Of a stretch of 64,000 nt of DNA, positions 41,763 through 52,580 are shown piece after piece. The DNA lies in NCBI RefSeq assembly GCF_902498845.1, contig NZ_CABVLM010000005.1:62001-126000 (forward strand), given 5' to 3'. This DNA is from Pseudoalteromonas rhizosphaerae. GTDB lineage: Bacteria > Pseudomonadota > Gammaproteobacteria > Enterobacterales > Alteromonadaceae. Within the stretch, counting starts at the first letter, position 1, and the number at the start of each line of letters is the position of its first letter. The position numbers and the translations under genes are program-made. The notes beneath the pieces are model-generated. The model had not been told where the DNA came from. It was given only the letters and a program-made list of their open reading frames with translations, and searched no databases.

Positions 41763-44618
41763 ATGGATAAAACCTACAATCCGCAAGATATTGAACAGTC
41801 GTTATACCAAGACTGGGAACAAAAAGGCTACTTCAAACCATCAGGTAAAGGCGATGCATATTCAATTATGATCCCGCCACCCAATGTCACTGGTAGCTTA
41901 CACATGGGCCACGCTTTCCAAGACACCATTATGGATACCTTAACGCGTTTTAAACGTATGCAAGGTAATAACACATTATGGCAAGTAGGTACTGACCACG
42001 CAGGTATTGCTACGCAAATGCTGGTTGAACGTAAACTCTCTGCTGAAGAAGGTAAAACACGCCACGACTTAGGCCGTGAAGCTTTCATCGACAAAATTTG
42101 GCAGTGGAAAGAACAATCTGGCGGGACTATCACAAAACAACTTCGTCGCCTTGGCGCATCGGTTGACTGGGATCGTGAACGTTTCACAATGGATGACGGC
42201 TTATCAGAAGCCGTTAAAGAAGTGTTTGTACGCTTACACAAAGAAGATTTAATTTATCGTGGTAAGCGCCTAGTAAACTGGGATCCAAAGCTACACACGG
42301 CTATCTCTGATCTTGAAGTTGAAAACAAAGACAAACAAGGCCACATGTGGCACCTACGTTACCCATTGGCTGATGGTGTTACAACCCAAGGCGGTAAAAA
42401 CTACATTGTAGTGGCAACGACTCGCCCAGAGACCATGCTTGGTGACTCAGGTGTTGCAGTAAACCCAGATGACGAACGCTATCAAGACTTGATCGGTAAA
42501 GAGATTTTACTGCCGATTGTTAATCGTCGAATTAAAATTGTTGCTGATGAACATGCCGATAAAGACAAAGGCACTGGTTGTGTAAAAATCACGCCAGCAC
42601 ACGACTTTAACGATAACGAAGTTGGTAAACGTCATCAAATGCCGTTGATCAATATCTTCGATAAAGATGCCGCAATTCTAAGCCAAGGCGAAACCTACAC
42701 CTTTGATGGTAAAGAGCTTGAGTTTGATGCACCAATTCCTGAGCGCCTGCATGGTCTTGACCGCTTCGATGCACGTAAAGCAATTGTGGCTGAATTTGAA
42801 CAGTTAGGCCTACTTGAAAAGATTGAAGATCATGCTCTAACCGTACCTTACGGCGACCGCTCTGGTGTGGTTATTGAACCGCTACTTACTGACCAATGGT
42901 ATGTACGTGTTGCACCACTGGCTGAGCCTGCAAAAGACGCAGTAAAAAATGGCGATATTCAATTTGTACCTAAGCAATACGAGAACATGTATTTCTCGTG
43001 GATGAACGACGTACAAGATTGGTGTATTTCGCGCCAGTTATGGTGGGGTCACCGCATTCCTGCTTGGTACGACAGCGAAGGCAACGTTTTTGTTGGCCGT
43101 GATGAAGCAGAAGTACGTCGTGAAAACAACATTGCTGATAGCGTAACACTTAGCCAAGACGAAGATGTACTCGATACCTGGTTCTCATCAGCACTTTGGA
43201 CTTTTTCAACCCAAGGCTGGCCTGCGAACACAGATGATTTGAAAACTTTCCACCCGTCTGACGTATTGGTAACTGGTTTTGATATTATCTTCTTCTGGGT
43301 AGCGCGCATGATCATGATGACCATGCATTTCATCAAAGATGATAACGGCAAGCCACAAGTGCCCTTTAAAACGGTTTACGTTACGGGTCTTATTCGCGAT
43401 GAAAATGGCGATAAAATGTCAAAATCTAAAGGTAACGTACTTGATCCAATCGATATGATTGACGGTATCGACCTTGAAAGCTTAGTAACAAAACGCACCA
43501 GTAACCTGATGCAAGAAAAAGTTGCTAAGAAAATCGAAAAAGATACTCGTAAAACCTTTGATAACGGCATTGAAGCCCACGGTACAGATGCACTGCGCTT
43601 TACTTTAGCGGCAATGGCATCAACTGGTCGTGACATCAACTGGGATATGAACCGCCTTGAAGGTTACCGCAACTTCTGTAATAAGTTATGGAACGCCAGC
43701 CGTTATGTACTAATGAACACCGAAGAGCAAGATTGTGGCTTTACAAATGATGCTGTTAAAGAGTATTCACTTGCTGATCGTTGGATCTTAGGCCAATTTG
43801 AAGCAACTGTTAAAACCTATACTGAGCACTTAGATAACTACCGTTTTGACCTTGCAGCAAATACGCTTTATGAGTTCACTTGGAACCAATTTTGCGATTG
43901 GTACTTAGAGTTGACTAAGCCTGTATTATTCAAAGGCAATGAAGCACAACAACGTGGTACGCGTCATACGCTTATTACTGTGCTTGAAAGCCTACTGCGC
44001 TTAATGCACCCAATGATGCCATACATTACCGAAACGATTTGGCAACGTGTTGCGCCACTGGCTGGCCTTGAAACTGCAAACACTAGCATCATGGTTCAAG
44101 CCTTCCCTGTTTACACTGAAGCAAACGTTGATGCTAAAGCAATGGACGATTTAGAGTGGGTTAAACAATTCATTCTCGCCATTCGTAATATCCGTGGCGA
44201 AATGGATATCAGCCCGAGCAAGCCATTATCTGTATTACTTGCTAACGCATCAGATGAAGATAAACGCCGCATTGCAGAGAACGAAAGCTTCTTAGCTTCA
44301 CTTGCTAAGATTGAAGTGTTTACTTTACTTGAAAATAAAGATGATGCTCCTGCATGTGCAACATCTTATGTTGGTAACCTTGAGATCATGATCCCAATGG
44401 CAGGTTTAATCGATGTTGACGCCGAACTTGCACGTATTGCTAAGCAGCTTGAAAAAGCCGAAAAAGGCCTAGCTCAAGTGCAAAATAAACTAGAAAACGA
44501 AAAGTTTGTTAACAATGCACCTGAAGCAGTCCTTGCTAAAGAAAATGAGAAACTTGCAGAGTTCTCAGATGCGAAAGCAAAACTACTTGATCAAAAAGCC
44601 AAGATCGAAAGCTTGTAA
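41763..44618 (+). CDS. valS: Valyl-tRNA synthetase ValS
   Basis: 951 residues, the same as in E. coli. The class I signature HIGH appears as [10 protein letters not shown] (about 45-54) and KMSKS as [11 protein letters not shown] (about 555). The CP1 editing domain holds [19 protein letters not shown]-terminal coiled coil ([20 protein letters not shown]) binds tRNA. Charges tRNA-Val and clears mischarged Thr. Strong hairpins follow the stop. Confidence 0.98.
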   Translation: MDKTYNPQDIEQSLYQDWEQKGYFKPSGKGDAYSIMIPPPNVTGSLHMGHAFQDTIMDTLTRFKRMQGNNTLWQVGTDHAGIATQMLVERKLSAEEGKTRHDLGREAFIDKIWQWKEQSGGTITKQLRRLGASVDWDRERFTMDDGLSEAVKEVFVRLHKEDLIYRGKRLVNWDPKLHTAISDLEVENKDKQGHMWHLRYPLADGVTTQGGKNYIVVATTRPETMLGDSGVAVNPDDERYQDLIGKEILLPIVNRRIKIVADEHADKDKGTGCVKITPAHDFNDNEVGKRHQMPLINIFDKDAAILSQGETYTFDGKELEFDAPIPERLHGLDRFDARKAIVAEFEQLGLLEKIEDHALTVPYGDRSGVVIEPLLTDQWYVRVAPLAEPAKDAVKNGDIQFVPKQYENMYFSWMNDVQDWCISRQLWWGHRIPAWYDSEGNVFVGRDEAEVRRENNIADSVTLSQDEDVLDTWFSSALWTFSTQGWPANTDDLKTFHPSDVLVTGFDIIFFWVARMIMMTMHFIKDDNGKPQVPFKTVYVTGLIRDENGDKMSKSKGNVLDPIDMIDGIDLESLVTKRTSNLMQEKVAKKIEKDTRKTFDNGIEAHGTDALRFTLAAMASTGRDINWDMNRLEGYRNFCNKLWNASRYVLMNTEEQDCGFTNDAVKEYSLADRWILGQFEATVKTYTEHLDNYRFDLAANTLYEFTWNQFCDWYLELTKPVLFKGNEAQQRGTRHTLITVLESLLRLMHPMMPYITETIWQRVAPLAGLETANTSIMVQAFPVYTEANVDAKAMDDLEWVKQFILAIRNIRGEMDISPSKPLSVLLANASDEDKRRIAENESFLASLAKIEVFTLLENKDDAPACATSYVGNLEIMIPMAGLIDVDAELARIAKQLEKAEKGLAQVQNKLENEKFVNNAPEAVLAKENEKLAEFSDAKAKLLDQKAKIESL

Positions 44619-44623
44619 CTAGA

Positions 44624-44708
44624 TGCGGGGAACCCCGCACAGCTAGACACAAAAAAAGCCGCGTTAATAAATAACGCGGCTTTTTATTTGCGCGGGATAA
44701 ACCCGCGC
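44624..44708. terminator. Cluster of three hairpins between convergent valS and FadL-like gene
   Basis: TGCGGGG-AA-CCCCGCA (44624-44639); AGCCGCGTTA-ATAAA-TAACGCGGCT flanked by A-run and T-run (44651-44686), a clear bidirectional terminator; and GCGCGGG-ATAAA-CCCGCGC (44690-44708), which looks like a dispersed intergenic palindrome. Confidence 0.85.
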
Positions 44709-44715
44709 CTACAAA

Positions 44716-45978
44716 TTAAAACGTGTAGTTATACTGCGCACCAAATAAGTATGCATGGCCTTTTGATTCAAAGCCCCACTGCTGACCTAAGCCATCAGAT
44801 TCAGTAAAGTTTTGTGTTTTACCACGGAGAATACTCATACCAATATCTAGGTTTGCTTGTTCGCTCATGGTGTAGTTAACACCAAACGAGTACCAAAAAC
44901 GGTCAGTATCAGGGATAGAAATTGACAGGTGTTTTTGATCGGCAGGTGATTCATCATAAGCAATACCAGCACGTAATAGTACAGCATCGTTAAACTGATA
45001 ATCGCCACCGATTGAGTAACGCATTGAGTTTGAGAAGTGCTCATCTTTAGAGAATACAGGTGTATCTTTGCCTGGAACATAAGCTTCTAGCTTTTGGAAA
45101 CTATCCCAACCAGTCCATAATACACTGTAGTGTAAGCCTGTTTTCTCATCTAACTGGTGTGTACCAGAGAACTCAGCAATCGCAGGGAGAGTGATTTCAA
45201 CACTTCCAGGTACACTTACGCCAGCTAGGCCACCGATTTGTGCAGGTAATTGGTTAGAAAACTCGCCATCAAATGTGATATCTGTCTCGCTACGATAGTT
45301 AAAACCAAAGCGACTATTTTCATCAATCTGATAGCTAGCTCCTAAGTTCCAACCAAAGCCAGTATCATCGCCTTCTAAATGTACTGCTTGAGTTTGTGCT
45401 GGTAAACCTAATGGATTGGCACCAAAGTTACGAATGATTTTCGCATCTGCATAAACATAGTTTAAGCCAAGGCCAACACTAAATTGCTCATTGATTTTGT
45501 ATGAACCACTAACGTTCATATTTACAGTAACAATCTCTGTTTCACCAGCAAGCTGGCCTGCAGGGTAATCTGCTTCAAATTCAGTTGATAAACCAAAATT
45601 TGAAAACGCACCAAAACCAACAGCAAACTTGTCATCGATAGGCATTACAAAATAACCTGCAGGAACAAAAGCTGCTGGCGCAATACTGCTGTCGTTTAGT
45701 TGACCTGGGTTAACTGATTGATTACTAGCTTCAGTGCCACGAAGGCTGACATCTGGAATGACAGCAATACCTGCAATGCTTAACTGCTGCTCTTTAAATA
45801 CAGACATAAGAGCTGGATTACGCGCAACTACAGAGGCATCATCAGCCACTGCTGCTTCACCAGCATATGCACGCCCTAAACCTGAGGCATTTTGCTCTGC
45901 TAGCTGGAAAGCCGCTGCAAACGTATCTGCAGACATAACAGCAAGTGATGCTGCAATTAAAGTTTTTGTAAATTTCAT
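44716..45978 (-). CDS. FadL/TodX-type outer membrane hydrophobic-compound transporter
   Basis: A 420-residue outer membrane porin. A signal peptide ends at FAAA. The N-terminal hatch segment AFQLAEQNASGLGRAYAGEA, then NPALMSVFK, is the FadL/OMPP1 signature. A 14-strand barrel ends in an aromatic residue (QYNYTF). It should let long-chain fatty acids or other hydrophobic molecules across the outer membrane. A GGAAA ribosome site lies close to the ATG. The single transcript ends at the shared terminator. Confidence 0.9.
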   Translation of the reverse strand: MKFTKTLIAASLAVMSADTFAAAFQLAEQNASGLGRAYAGEAAVADDASVVARNPALMSVFKEQQLSIAGIAVIPDVSLRGTEASNQSVNPGQLNDSSIAPAAFVPAGYFVMPIDDKFAVGFGAFSNFGLSTEFEADYPAGQLAGETEIVTVNMNVSGSYKINEQFSVGLGLNYVYADAKIIRNFGANPLGLPAQTQAVHLEGDDTGFGWNLGASYQIDENSRFGFNYRSETDITFDGEFSNQLPAQIGGLAGVSVPGSVEITLPAIAEFSGTHQLDEKTGLHYSVLWTGWDSFQKLEAYVPGKDTPVFSKDEHFSNSMRYSIGGDYQFNDAVLLRAGIAYDESPADQKHLSISIPDTDRFWYSFGVNYTMSEQANLDIGMSILRGKTQNFTESDGLGQQWGFESKGHAYLFGAQYNYTF

Positions 45979-46264
45979 TGTGTTTCCTTAACCAAACTAA
46001 ATGTTTGGGTTCCCATGTGTTGTCTCTAATTATTAGGAGTAAGTTACTTCAAAACCTTAGCACAGTACCTTACTTTTAAATAAAAAACTGTAACAAAGCG
46101 TTAAAAACCCCATAAAAACCATTTTTTAACAGCAAAGTAACAGTTTTTTAAAACTCATCGGATAAGTTACAATAAAACTCACTTGCAATTAATTATCATT
46201 TAGATTGACTTGCTTGATCAGCACTATTAGACTGCCAAACAAGACTAGCAAAGGAGATGAAGCG

Positions 46265-46606
46265 GTGGAAATAGGATTAATTATTGCTGCGTTGGCTTTT
46301 TGTGGGGTAAGTGTATATTGCTTTTGCAAAGCTAATTTTTGTGCCTGCACCAGAGCTGGTGAATGCGATAACCCTGTTAACCATTATTGGTTAGGTGCTA
46401 TCGTTTGTGCTTTAGTCGCACTAGTGTGCTGCTGCAGTGCGTTACATTCAGAGAATGGGACTTTATTGTGGCTATTATTAATGGTGAGTTGCTTCAGTGG
46501 TGCGCTATTATCGGCTAAGCAATCAACTAAAAAACACTGTAACAAAGCAATAACCAAAAAACCCCTTAAACCAACAGATGCTCTTTTAACAAACGAGCCA
46601 AATTAA
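46265..46606 (+). CDS. Small cysteine-rich membrane protein of unknown function
   Basis: About 113 residues from a GTG at 46265, 8 bases after AAGGAG; the frame upstream is open but has no start signal. Three TM segments (IGLIIAALAFCGVSVYCF; YWLGAIVCALVALVCCCSAL; LLWLLLMVSCFSGALL) carry many cysteines, plus a FCACTRAGEC loop that could bind metal. The family is not recognised. Its 3' end overlaps the convergent HD-GYP gene by 41 bp. Confidence 0.6.
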   Translation: MEIGLIIAALAFCGVSVYCFCKANFCACTRAGECDNPVNHYWLGAIVCALVALVCCCSALHSENGTLLWLLLMVSCFSGALLSAKQSTKKHCNKAITKKPLKPTDALLTNEPN

Positions 46607-47783
46607 GCTGATAATCTAATGGTTTGATACTCGCTAAAATCTTTAAGTCATGATCTGGTGAAGTTAAATCAACATCTTTTGCCGTAATATGATGACTATG
46701 CTTAGCATTATAGAAAACTTTAACTTTAGGTTGAATGGGGTTCTGATGATTACCTTCTGTTACTAATGCCAATCGTTCATTGGTTAATTTAACAATCGTA
46801 CCGACCGGATGCACACCTAAACACTTAATAAACCGCTGTACTAACTCACCATCAAACATGTGTTTATTAGCTAATAAATAGCGCAGTGCGTTGACCGGTT
46901 CATCACCTAATTGATGGGGCCTGTCCGCTGTCATCGCGTCATACACATCAACTATCGCCATAATTCGTGCTGGTCGACTAAGTTTTTCACCCTGCAGACC
47001 TCGAGGATAACCACTGCCATCTAAGCGCTCATGGTGATTAACTATCATATCAAGCATTAATGGGGTAATGCCTTTTTCGCCTTTTACCAAGCCTAAACTT
47101 TGCGCTACATGCTTTTTAATCGCTTGCATCTCAAGTTTATTTACTTTTTCAGGTTTAGAAAAAATCCCTTGTGGTAATTTAGCTTGTCCCAAATCGTGCA
47201 GCAAGGCACCCATGGCAAGCTCTTGCACAACACTTTCTTTGTAACCTAAGTACTTGGCAAATACAGTGACAAAAATAGCGCAGTTAGTCATATGTCGCCA
47301 GTTGTACATATGCTTATCTTTAATGCGGGTTAAAATAGTCATTGCATTATGATTACGAAATACCGATGCCACAATATCTTTAGCTATACCATCAAGCAGT
47401 ACGATATTCATCTTTAAGCCTGAGGTAACGTCGCCATATAAACTTTGTAAATTACGATTATGTTGCTCATAGCTCACACTCGCTTTAGCAAACTCTTGCT
47501 CAACTGAAATAACCTTTTTTATCTTTAATTTATTAGGGTTATTGGCCGTTGCAGCAGCGACTTCAGGTTTGAGCTGATATTTGGCAGGAACACTCACATC
47601 ACTTTGCGTAAAATCTATCAGCAGCTCTTGAACTCCTTCGGATACCAAGCGCTTAATGATCGATTTATCGCGAACTAGGCCGCGAGTTTTGATTTTTATA
47701 CTATCAACCCCCTCAAACTGCTTGCTAACACTGTCAACAAACATTCCTGGTACGAGTTCAGAAATTGGAAGGGTAATAAGCAT
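46566..47783 (-). CDS. HD-GYP domain protein, probable c-di-GMP phosphodiesterase
   Basis: 405 residues. The N-terminal DUF3391 domain (about 1-130) opens LPISELVPGMFVDSVSK. The HD-GYP domain (about 155-330) has LLHDLGQAKLP (HD), IVNHHERLDGSGYPRGLQGE (GYP) and AIVDVYDAMTADR. Metal ligands and the GYP triad are intact, so hydrolysis of cyclic di-GMP to GMP is expected. It opposes the GGDEF cyclase at 52573. The C-terminal ~70 residues form an extra domain common to this subfamily. Confidence 0.9.
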   Translation of the reverse strand: MLITLPISELVPGMFVDSVSKQFEGVDSIKIKTRGLVRDKSIIKRLVSEGVQELLIDFTQSDVSVPAKYQLKPEVAAATANNPNKLKIKKVISVEQEFAKASVSYEQHNRNLQSLYGDVTSGLKMNIVLLDGIAKDIVASVFRNHNAMTILTRIKDKHMYNWRHMTNCAIFVTVFAKYLGYKESVVQELAMGALLHDLGQAKLPQGIFSKPEKVNKLEMQAIKKHVAQSLGLVKGEKGITPLMLDMIVNHHERLDGSGYPRGLQGEKLSRPARIMAIVDVYDAMTADRPHQLGDEPVNALRYLLANKHMFDGELVQRFIKCLGVHPVGTIVKLTNERLALVTEGNHQNPIQPKVKVFYNAKHSHHITAKDVDLTSPDHDLKILASIKPLDYQLNLARLLKEHLLV

Positions 47784-47939
47784 ATAAAGTGATTAATTCA
47801 TTTCAAAAAATAATAATTACTGATTATCAACGATCCACTACAAATGTCTATAACAAAAGTAACGAATACGAAATAAGCACTAGGAAATGATGAATTGGTG
47901 AGTTGGCGAGTTGGCGAGTCAATAATAGTTATGGATTAC

Positions 47940-47966
47940 ACTAGGTCCTAGTGGTTAGGACCTAGT
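47940..47966. repeat. Hairpin downstream of rraB
   Basis: ACTAGGTCC, 9-base loop, GGACCTAGT, 10 bp past the rraB stop. Beside it (about 47898-47919) is a short direct repeat GAGTTGGCGAGTTGGCGAG. No T-run, so its role as a terminator is doubtful. Confidence 0.45.
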
Positions 47967-47976
47967 GGCTAACACA

Positions 47977-48312
47977 TTACTCTTGGAAGTAAGTGCCCCA
48001 GCCGTCGTATTCTACGTCGGTGTCGATCGCAAGTTGTGCTAGTTTATCAACATCTTCCATTATTACGTCAACATCTAACTCAGCTTCAACAACGATGTCA
48101 AAGCCCCAAATCTTACTGCCGTCTTCAAGCTCAAGCTCTGCAGGCTCTTCAACGTCATAGCCTAGTTTAAACGCAGCTAGTGCAGCTTGCTCAAGCTTGA
48201 CAAAGTCTTCGCAAACAAAGTGATGTTCTACTTCGTATAAGATCTCAGGATCAGAACCATCTTCTAATAACGAAGTTACAATGTCTTCACTAATTTCACG
48301 CCAATTTTCCAT
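47977..48312 (-). CDS. rraB: Ribonuclease E inhibitor RraB
   Basis: 111 acidic residues with the RraB hallmarks LLEDGSDPEILYEVEHHF, EQAALAAFKLGYDVEEPAEL and the closing DTDVEYDGWGTYFQE. RraB binds RNase E and changes degradosome composition and mRNA decay. It lacks the long acidic tail of the E. coli protein. Its ATG shares a base with the plsC stop (TAATG), so the two are co-translated. Confidence 0.93.
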   Translation of the reverse strand: MENWREISEDIVTSLLEDGSDPEILYEVEHHFVCEDFVKLEQAALAAFKLGYDVEEPAELELEDGSKIWGFDIVVEAELDVDVIMEDVDKLAQLAIDTDVEYDGWGTYFQE

Positions 48313-49025
48313 TACTTTTCTCTCACTTGAGCATCTAATTCAGTTATTCTAGCAGCCATTTTGCTATGAATACGCTTTGCGTGTTCACGTGCTCCAATCG
48401 TTTTATCAAGTGGTTCTGGCGCTAACATGTCTATGTAGATTATACCATTGTCCCAGCGATTTAGCTTAATGGTTTTATATGTTGTGCTCATACATACGGG
48501 TACTACAGGTACATCCGCATTTAAAGCCGTGTGGAATGCACCTGTTTTAAATGGTAATAAGCCACGTCCGTAACTGCGGGTTCCCTCTGGGAAAATCCAC
48601 ACTGACAGGCCTTTTTGTTTGATTTTATCGGCCGATTTAGTGATCGTGCCAGCCGCTTTAGAGCGATTACCCCGATCAATTAGAATATTGCCCGAAAGCC
48701 AATATAGCTGTCCAAAAAATGGGATCCACTTAAGACTTTTTTTACCTAAACTGACACAGTTTTTTGGTACCGCCGCCGGTAAAGTGAAAATATCGTAATT
48801 ATTTTGATGGTTTGCAACATATACTGCAGGGCCACAACTTTGCGCGTCAGGATGGCGTGTAATAACCACGTTTACACCAAGCATTTTAGCCACTGTGCCA
48901 AACCAACTTGAAATAATATGTACATTATTTATATGAAAAGGTTTTACTAAACAAAGGAGTAAACCAAATACACAGCTTAATAAAATAAACAATGCCATAA
49001 TAACAATACGAATAATAGCTAACAA
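48312..49025 (-). CDS. plsC: 1-acyl-sn-glycerol-3-phosphate acyltransferase PlsC
   Basis: 237 residues with an N-terminal TM anchor. The catalytic HX4D motif is VANHQNNYDIF, and the acceptor-binding motif is FPEGTRSYG; DVPVVPVCMS closes the active site. It makes phosphatidic acid from lysophosphatidic acid. The likely start is a TTG with GGAG 8 bases upstream; an ATG nine codons in is the alternative. A terminator separates it from parC. Confidence 0.93.
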   Translation of the reverse strand: MLAIIRIVIMALFILLSCVFGLLLCLVKPFHINNVHIISSWFGTVAKMLGVNVVITRHPDAQSCGPAVYVANHQNNYDIFTLPAAVPKNCVSLGKKSLKWIPFFGQLYWLSGNILIDRGNRSKAAGTITKSADKIKQKGLSVWIFPEGTRSYGRGLLPFKTGAFHTALNADVPVVPVCMSTTYKTIKLNRWDNGIIYIDMLAPEPLDKTIGAREHAKRIHSKMAARITELDAQVREK

Positions 49026-49133
49026 AGAAAACGCTCCAAAAATAATAACGCCAGCATTATAGCGTTATTTTTACCGCTAAACGAGTTTTTAGCGAACACA
49101 TGTAAGCTTAAAATAATTTTCTGCTTTAAAAAC

Positions 49134-49159
49134 AAACGACCTGCAATAGCAGGCCGTTT
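49134..49159 (-). terminator. Terminator after parC
   Basis: On the minus strand AAACGGCCTGC, TATT, GCAGGTCGTTT then GTTTTT, 25 bp past the parC stop. Confidence 0.8.
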
Positions 49160-49183
49160 TATTCATAGATATTAAAAAAATAC

Positions 49184-51475
49184 TTACTCGGTTTCTGTCG
49201 GCTCAATGTCATCATCAATCGCCGTCAACTCTACAACCGCTTCATCGACACGCTGTAAACCACGCGGTAATTTATTACCTCGACGACCACGCTCACCATG
49301 ATAATGCTCTAAATCACTGGGTTTAAGAGTCAGCTTACGCTTACCTGCATGCAGGGTAACACTGGTACCTTCAGGCACCACTGCCAGCACTTTAACAAAC
49401 TCTTCACGCGCTTGTACTTTGGCACTTGGGATAGAGATTATCTTGTTACCCTTACCTTTACCTAGTTTTGGTAAATCACGTAATGGGAATAACAACATCC
49501 GGCCTTCATTCGATATCGCCATACAGTAATCGTTAGCAACATCATTAACCCTAATTGGCGCTAATAATTGCCCACCTTTAGGCACACTAACCAAGGCTTT
49601 ACCGTTTTTGTTTTTACTTACTAGATCTACAAAATCAGTAATAAAACCATAACCTGCATCTGATGCCATTAACAGTACTTGTTTGTCTTCGCCCATCACT
49701 ACATGCTCAAAATTAGCACCTGCAGTGAGGTTAAACCGCCCTGTCATTGGTTCACCTTGGCTTCGTGCCGACGGTAACCCATGCGCATCAGTGGCAAATG
49801 CACGCCCAGCAGAATCTAAGAACACCGCAGGTTGATTACTCTTACCACGGGCAGAGGCTTTATATGCATCGCCAGCTCGATAACTGAGCCCTTCAACATC
49901 TAAATCATGGCCTTTACCAACACGCGCCCAACCTTTTTCAGACAACACAACGGTTACTGATTCTGATGGGATTAAATCTTTTTCGCTTAATGCTTTCGCT
50001 TCAAGACGTTCGACAATCGGTGAACGGCGTTCATCACCATACAGCTCTGCTGCTTCTTGAATCTCTTTTTTTAGTAACGTCGACATACGACGTTCAGAGC
50101 CTAATATCAGCTGTAATTTATCGCGCTCTTTGGCAAGCTCATCTTGCTCCCCACGAATTTTAAACTCTTCAAGTTTCGCTAAATGACGTAGTTTTAATTC
50201 AAGGATTGCTTCGGCTTGGATGTCTGTAATACCAAAGCGTTCCATTAATACCGGCTTTGGCTTGTCTTCGGCACGAATAATTTCGATCACTTCGTCAATA
50301 TTTAAGAAGGCTGCCAATAAACCTTCTAAAATATGTAAACGAGCCAATACTTTATCTAAACGGTATTGCAGGCGACGGCGCACTGTTTCACGGCGGAACA
50401 CCAGCCACTCAGTTAAAATTGTTCGTAAATCTTTTACCTGCGGACGGCCATCAAGGCCAAGCATATTGATATTAACGCGGTAATTTTTTTCCAAGTCTGT
50501 AGTGGCAAATAAATGAGCCATTAACGGCTCCACTTTAATGCGATTAGAACGCGGAATGATGACAATCCGGGTTGGATTTTCATGATCTGATTCGTCACGT
50601 AAATCAGCGACCATAGGCAGCTTTTTGGCATTCATTTGCGCTGCGATTTGCTCAAGTACTTTACCACCAGAACATTGATGTGGCAGTGCAGTAATGACAA
50701 TATCGCCGTGCTCCTCTGTATAAATAGCGCGCATTTTTATCGAACCACGGCCGGTTTGATAAATTTTACGAATATCCGCTTTTGAAGTAATTATTTCAGC
50801 TTCAGTTGGGTAATCGGGAGCTTGTACATGCTCAAGCAATTGATCTAGTTCAGCTTTAGGGTTATCCAATAGCAAACAACAGGCACTGGCTACTTCGCGT
50901 ACGTTATGTGGCGGAATGTCAGTTGCCATACCCACTGCAATACCCGTAATACCATTGAGTAAAATATGTGGTAAGCGTGATGGTAATACTTGTGGCTCGT
51001 CCATTGTGCCATCAAAGTTTGGCGTCCAATCAACAGTCCCTTGGCCAAGTTCTTTTAACAGTACTTCTGAGAACTTAGATAAACGCGCTTCGGTATAACG
51101 CATTGCCGCAAATGACTTTGGATCATCTGCAGCACCCCAGTTCCCTTGCCCATCAACTAATGGGTAACGATAAGAAAATGGTTGTGCCATTAACACCATC
51201 GCTTCATAACAAGCGCTATCACCATGAGGATGGTACTTACCGAGTACATCACCAACGGTACGGGCTGACTTTTTATATTTAGCCGTTGCCGATAACCCCA
51301 GTTCGCTCATGGCGTAAATAATACGACGTTGTACTGGTTTTAGACCATCGCCAATATGTGGCAATGCCCTATCCATGATCACATACATGGAATAATTCAA
51401 ATAGGCGTCTTCGGTAAAACGCCCCATTGTTTGTTGCTCAATTCCTTGCAATAGCAAGGTATCTGTATCACTCAT
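49184..51475 (-). CDS. parC: DNA topoisomerase IV subunit A ParC
   Basis: 763 residues. The winged-helix/tower breakage-reunion core has [40 protein letters not shown] (the quinolone region, with the sensitive Ser and Glu present) and the catalytic Tyr in [14 protein letters not shown]-terminal beta-pinwheel region follows. With ParE it decatenates daughter chromosomes. The start is the ATG at 51473-51475. It is the last gene of a run that begins with nudF. Confidence 0.97.
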   Translation of the reverse strand: MSDTDTLLLQGIEQQTMGRFTEDAYLNYSMYVIMDRALPHIGDGLKPVQRRIIYAMSELGLSATAKYKKSARTVGDVLGKYHPHGDSACYEAMVLMAQPFSYRYPLVDGQGNWGAADDPKSFAAMRYTEARLSKFSEVLLKELGQGTVDWTPNFDGTMDEPQVLPSRLPHILLNGITGIAVGMATDIPPHNVREVASACCLLLDNPKAELDQLLEHVQAPDYPTEAEIITSKADIRKIYQTGRGSIKMRAIYTEEHGDIVITALPHQCSGGKVLEQIAAQMNAKKLPMVADLRDESDHENPTRIVIIPRSNRIKVEPLMAHLFATTDLEKNYRVNINMLGLDGRPQVKDLRTILTEWLVFRRETVRRRLQYRLDKVLARLHILEGLLAAFLNIDEVIEIIRAEDKPKPVLMERFGITDIQAEAILELKLRHLAKLEEFKIRGEQDELAKERDKLQLILGSERRMSTLLKKEIQEAAELYGDERRSPIVERLEAKALSEKDLIPSESVTVVLSEKGWARVGKGHDLDVEGLSYRAGDAYKASARGKSNQPAVFLDSAGRAFATDAHGLPSARSQGEPMTGRFNLTAGANFEHVVMGEDKQVLLMASDAGYGFITDFVDLVSKNKNGKALVSVPKGGQLLAPIRVNDVANDYCMAISNEGRMLLFPLRDLPKLGKGKGNKIISIPSAKVQAREEFVKVLAVVPEGTSVTLHAGKRKLTLKPSDLEHYHGERGRRGNKLPRGLQRVDEAVVELTAIDDDIEPTETE

Positions 51476-51485
51476 CAAAGCCTAC

Positions 51486-52580
51486 CTAATTTTTTTTATA
51501 GCTTACACGGTAGATCACATTGGCATAATCATCGGAGATCAATAAGCTGCCATCGGCAAGTTCTGCAAAAGCAACCGGACGACCCAATGTTTCTTCGTTT
51601 TTCATAAAGCCCGTAATAAACGGCGTGTATTTTATCACACGTCCTTGCTCAATAGTGGCAACTGCCACTTTATATCCAGATTTTTTACTACGGTTCCAAG
51701 AGCCGTGTTCAGCAACAAATAATTGTTGCTTATAATTAGCAGGAAATTGTTTACCTTGATAAAAATGAATCCCTAATGGGGCTACATGCGCACCCAAGGC
51801 TAAAGCTGGGGCACTGTAATCGGCAATATTTTTACCTTTACCAAATTCAGGATCTAAGATGGCACCTGCATGCACATAGGGAAAACCAAAATGTTCACCT
51901 TCGGTTGTTAAGCGGTTTAGTTCATCCGGTGGAAGATCATCACCCATCATGTCTCTGCCATTATCACTAAACCACATAGCTTGGGTGCTAGGATGAAAGT
52001 CAAAGCCAACAGAGTTACGCACACCTTGTGCTAACGTGGTCATTTGTTTGGTGTTTACATCCAATGAAAATATTCGCCCATAGCGCTCATCTTCAGCGCA
52101 AATATTACAAGGTACACCCACAGGAATGATCAGCTCGCCGGTTGGTGAGAAGCGTAAAAACTTCCAACCGTGATGACGCTCTGTCGGTAATGCGTCGTAA
52201 ACCACTTCATATTTAGGTGCTTTCAATTGTGTATCAATATTTTTGAAGCGAATAATACGTTGCACTTCAGCAACATATAAGTCGCCATCTTTGATCGCTA
52301 AACCTGAAGGCATAGTTAAACCACTGGCCACCAAAATTTGTTTATCGGCAACCCCATCACTATTGTGATCAATCAGTGCATACACATTGCCCGCGTTTCG
52401 CGAGCCAACATACACAATACCTTTTTTAGATACTGCTAATTGCCGTGCATTTTCCACATCACTGGCAAATATGTTTACAGTAAAGCCATCAGGAACACTG
52501 AGTTCTTTAAGGATTTCTTTTGCTGCTAAGGGAGTACTTAGCAAGCCTAATGTTAATACAGAAACTAGTAATTTATTCAT
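51486..52580 (-). CDS. Secreted PQQ-dependent sugar dehydrogenase / sorbosone dehydrogenase-like protein
   Basis: 364 residues with a signal peptide (cleavage near LAAKE). The six-bladed propeller motifs include PDGFTVNIFASDVENARQLA, GSRNAGNVYAL, RHHGWKFLRFSPTGELII and VPCNIC, plus FVAEHGSWNRSKKSGYKVA near the end, as in the sorbosone/aldose dehydrogenase family. It probably oxidises a sugar in the periplasm; the cofactor and substrate are inferred. The ATG overlaps the upstream GGDEF gene by 8 bases, and parC starts 10 bp beyond its stop. Confidence 0.85.
   Translation of the reverse strand: MNKLLVSVLTLGLLSTPLAAKEILKELSVPDGFTVNIFASDVENARQLAVSKKGIVYVGSRNAGNVYALIDHNSDGVADKQILVASGLTMPSGLAIKDGDLYVAEVQRIIRFKNIDTQLKAPKYEVVYDALPTERHHGWKFLRFSPTGELIIPVGVPCNICAEDERYGRIFSLDVNTKQMTTLAQGVRNSVGFDFHPSTQAMWFSDNGRDMMGDDLPPDELNRLTTEGEHFGFPYVHAGAILDPEFGKGKNIADYSAPALALGAHVAPLGIHFYQGKQFPANYKQQLFVAEHGSWNRSKKSGYKVAVATIEQGRVIKYTPFITGFMKNEETLGRPVAFAELADGSLLISDDYANVIYRVSYKKN

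Noticed and set aside
44690..44708. A separate regulatory element for the FadL-like gene
   Set aside because: The palindrome lies after the 3' end of that gene next to a strong terminator and looks like a common intergenic repeat.
50900..51475. Quinolone-resistance changes in ParC
   Set aside because: The Ser and Glu of the quinolone region (HGDSACYE) are the sensitive-type residues.
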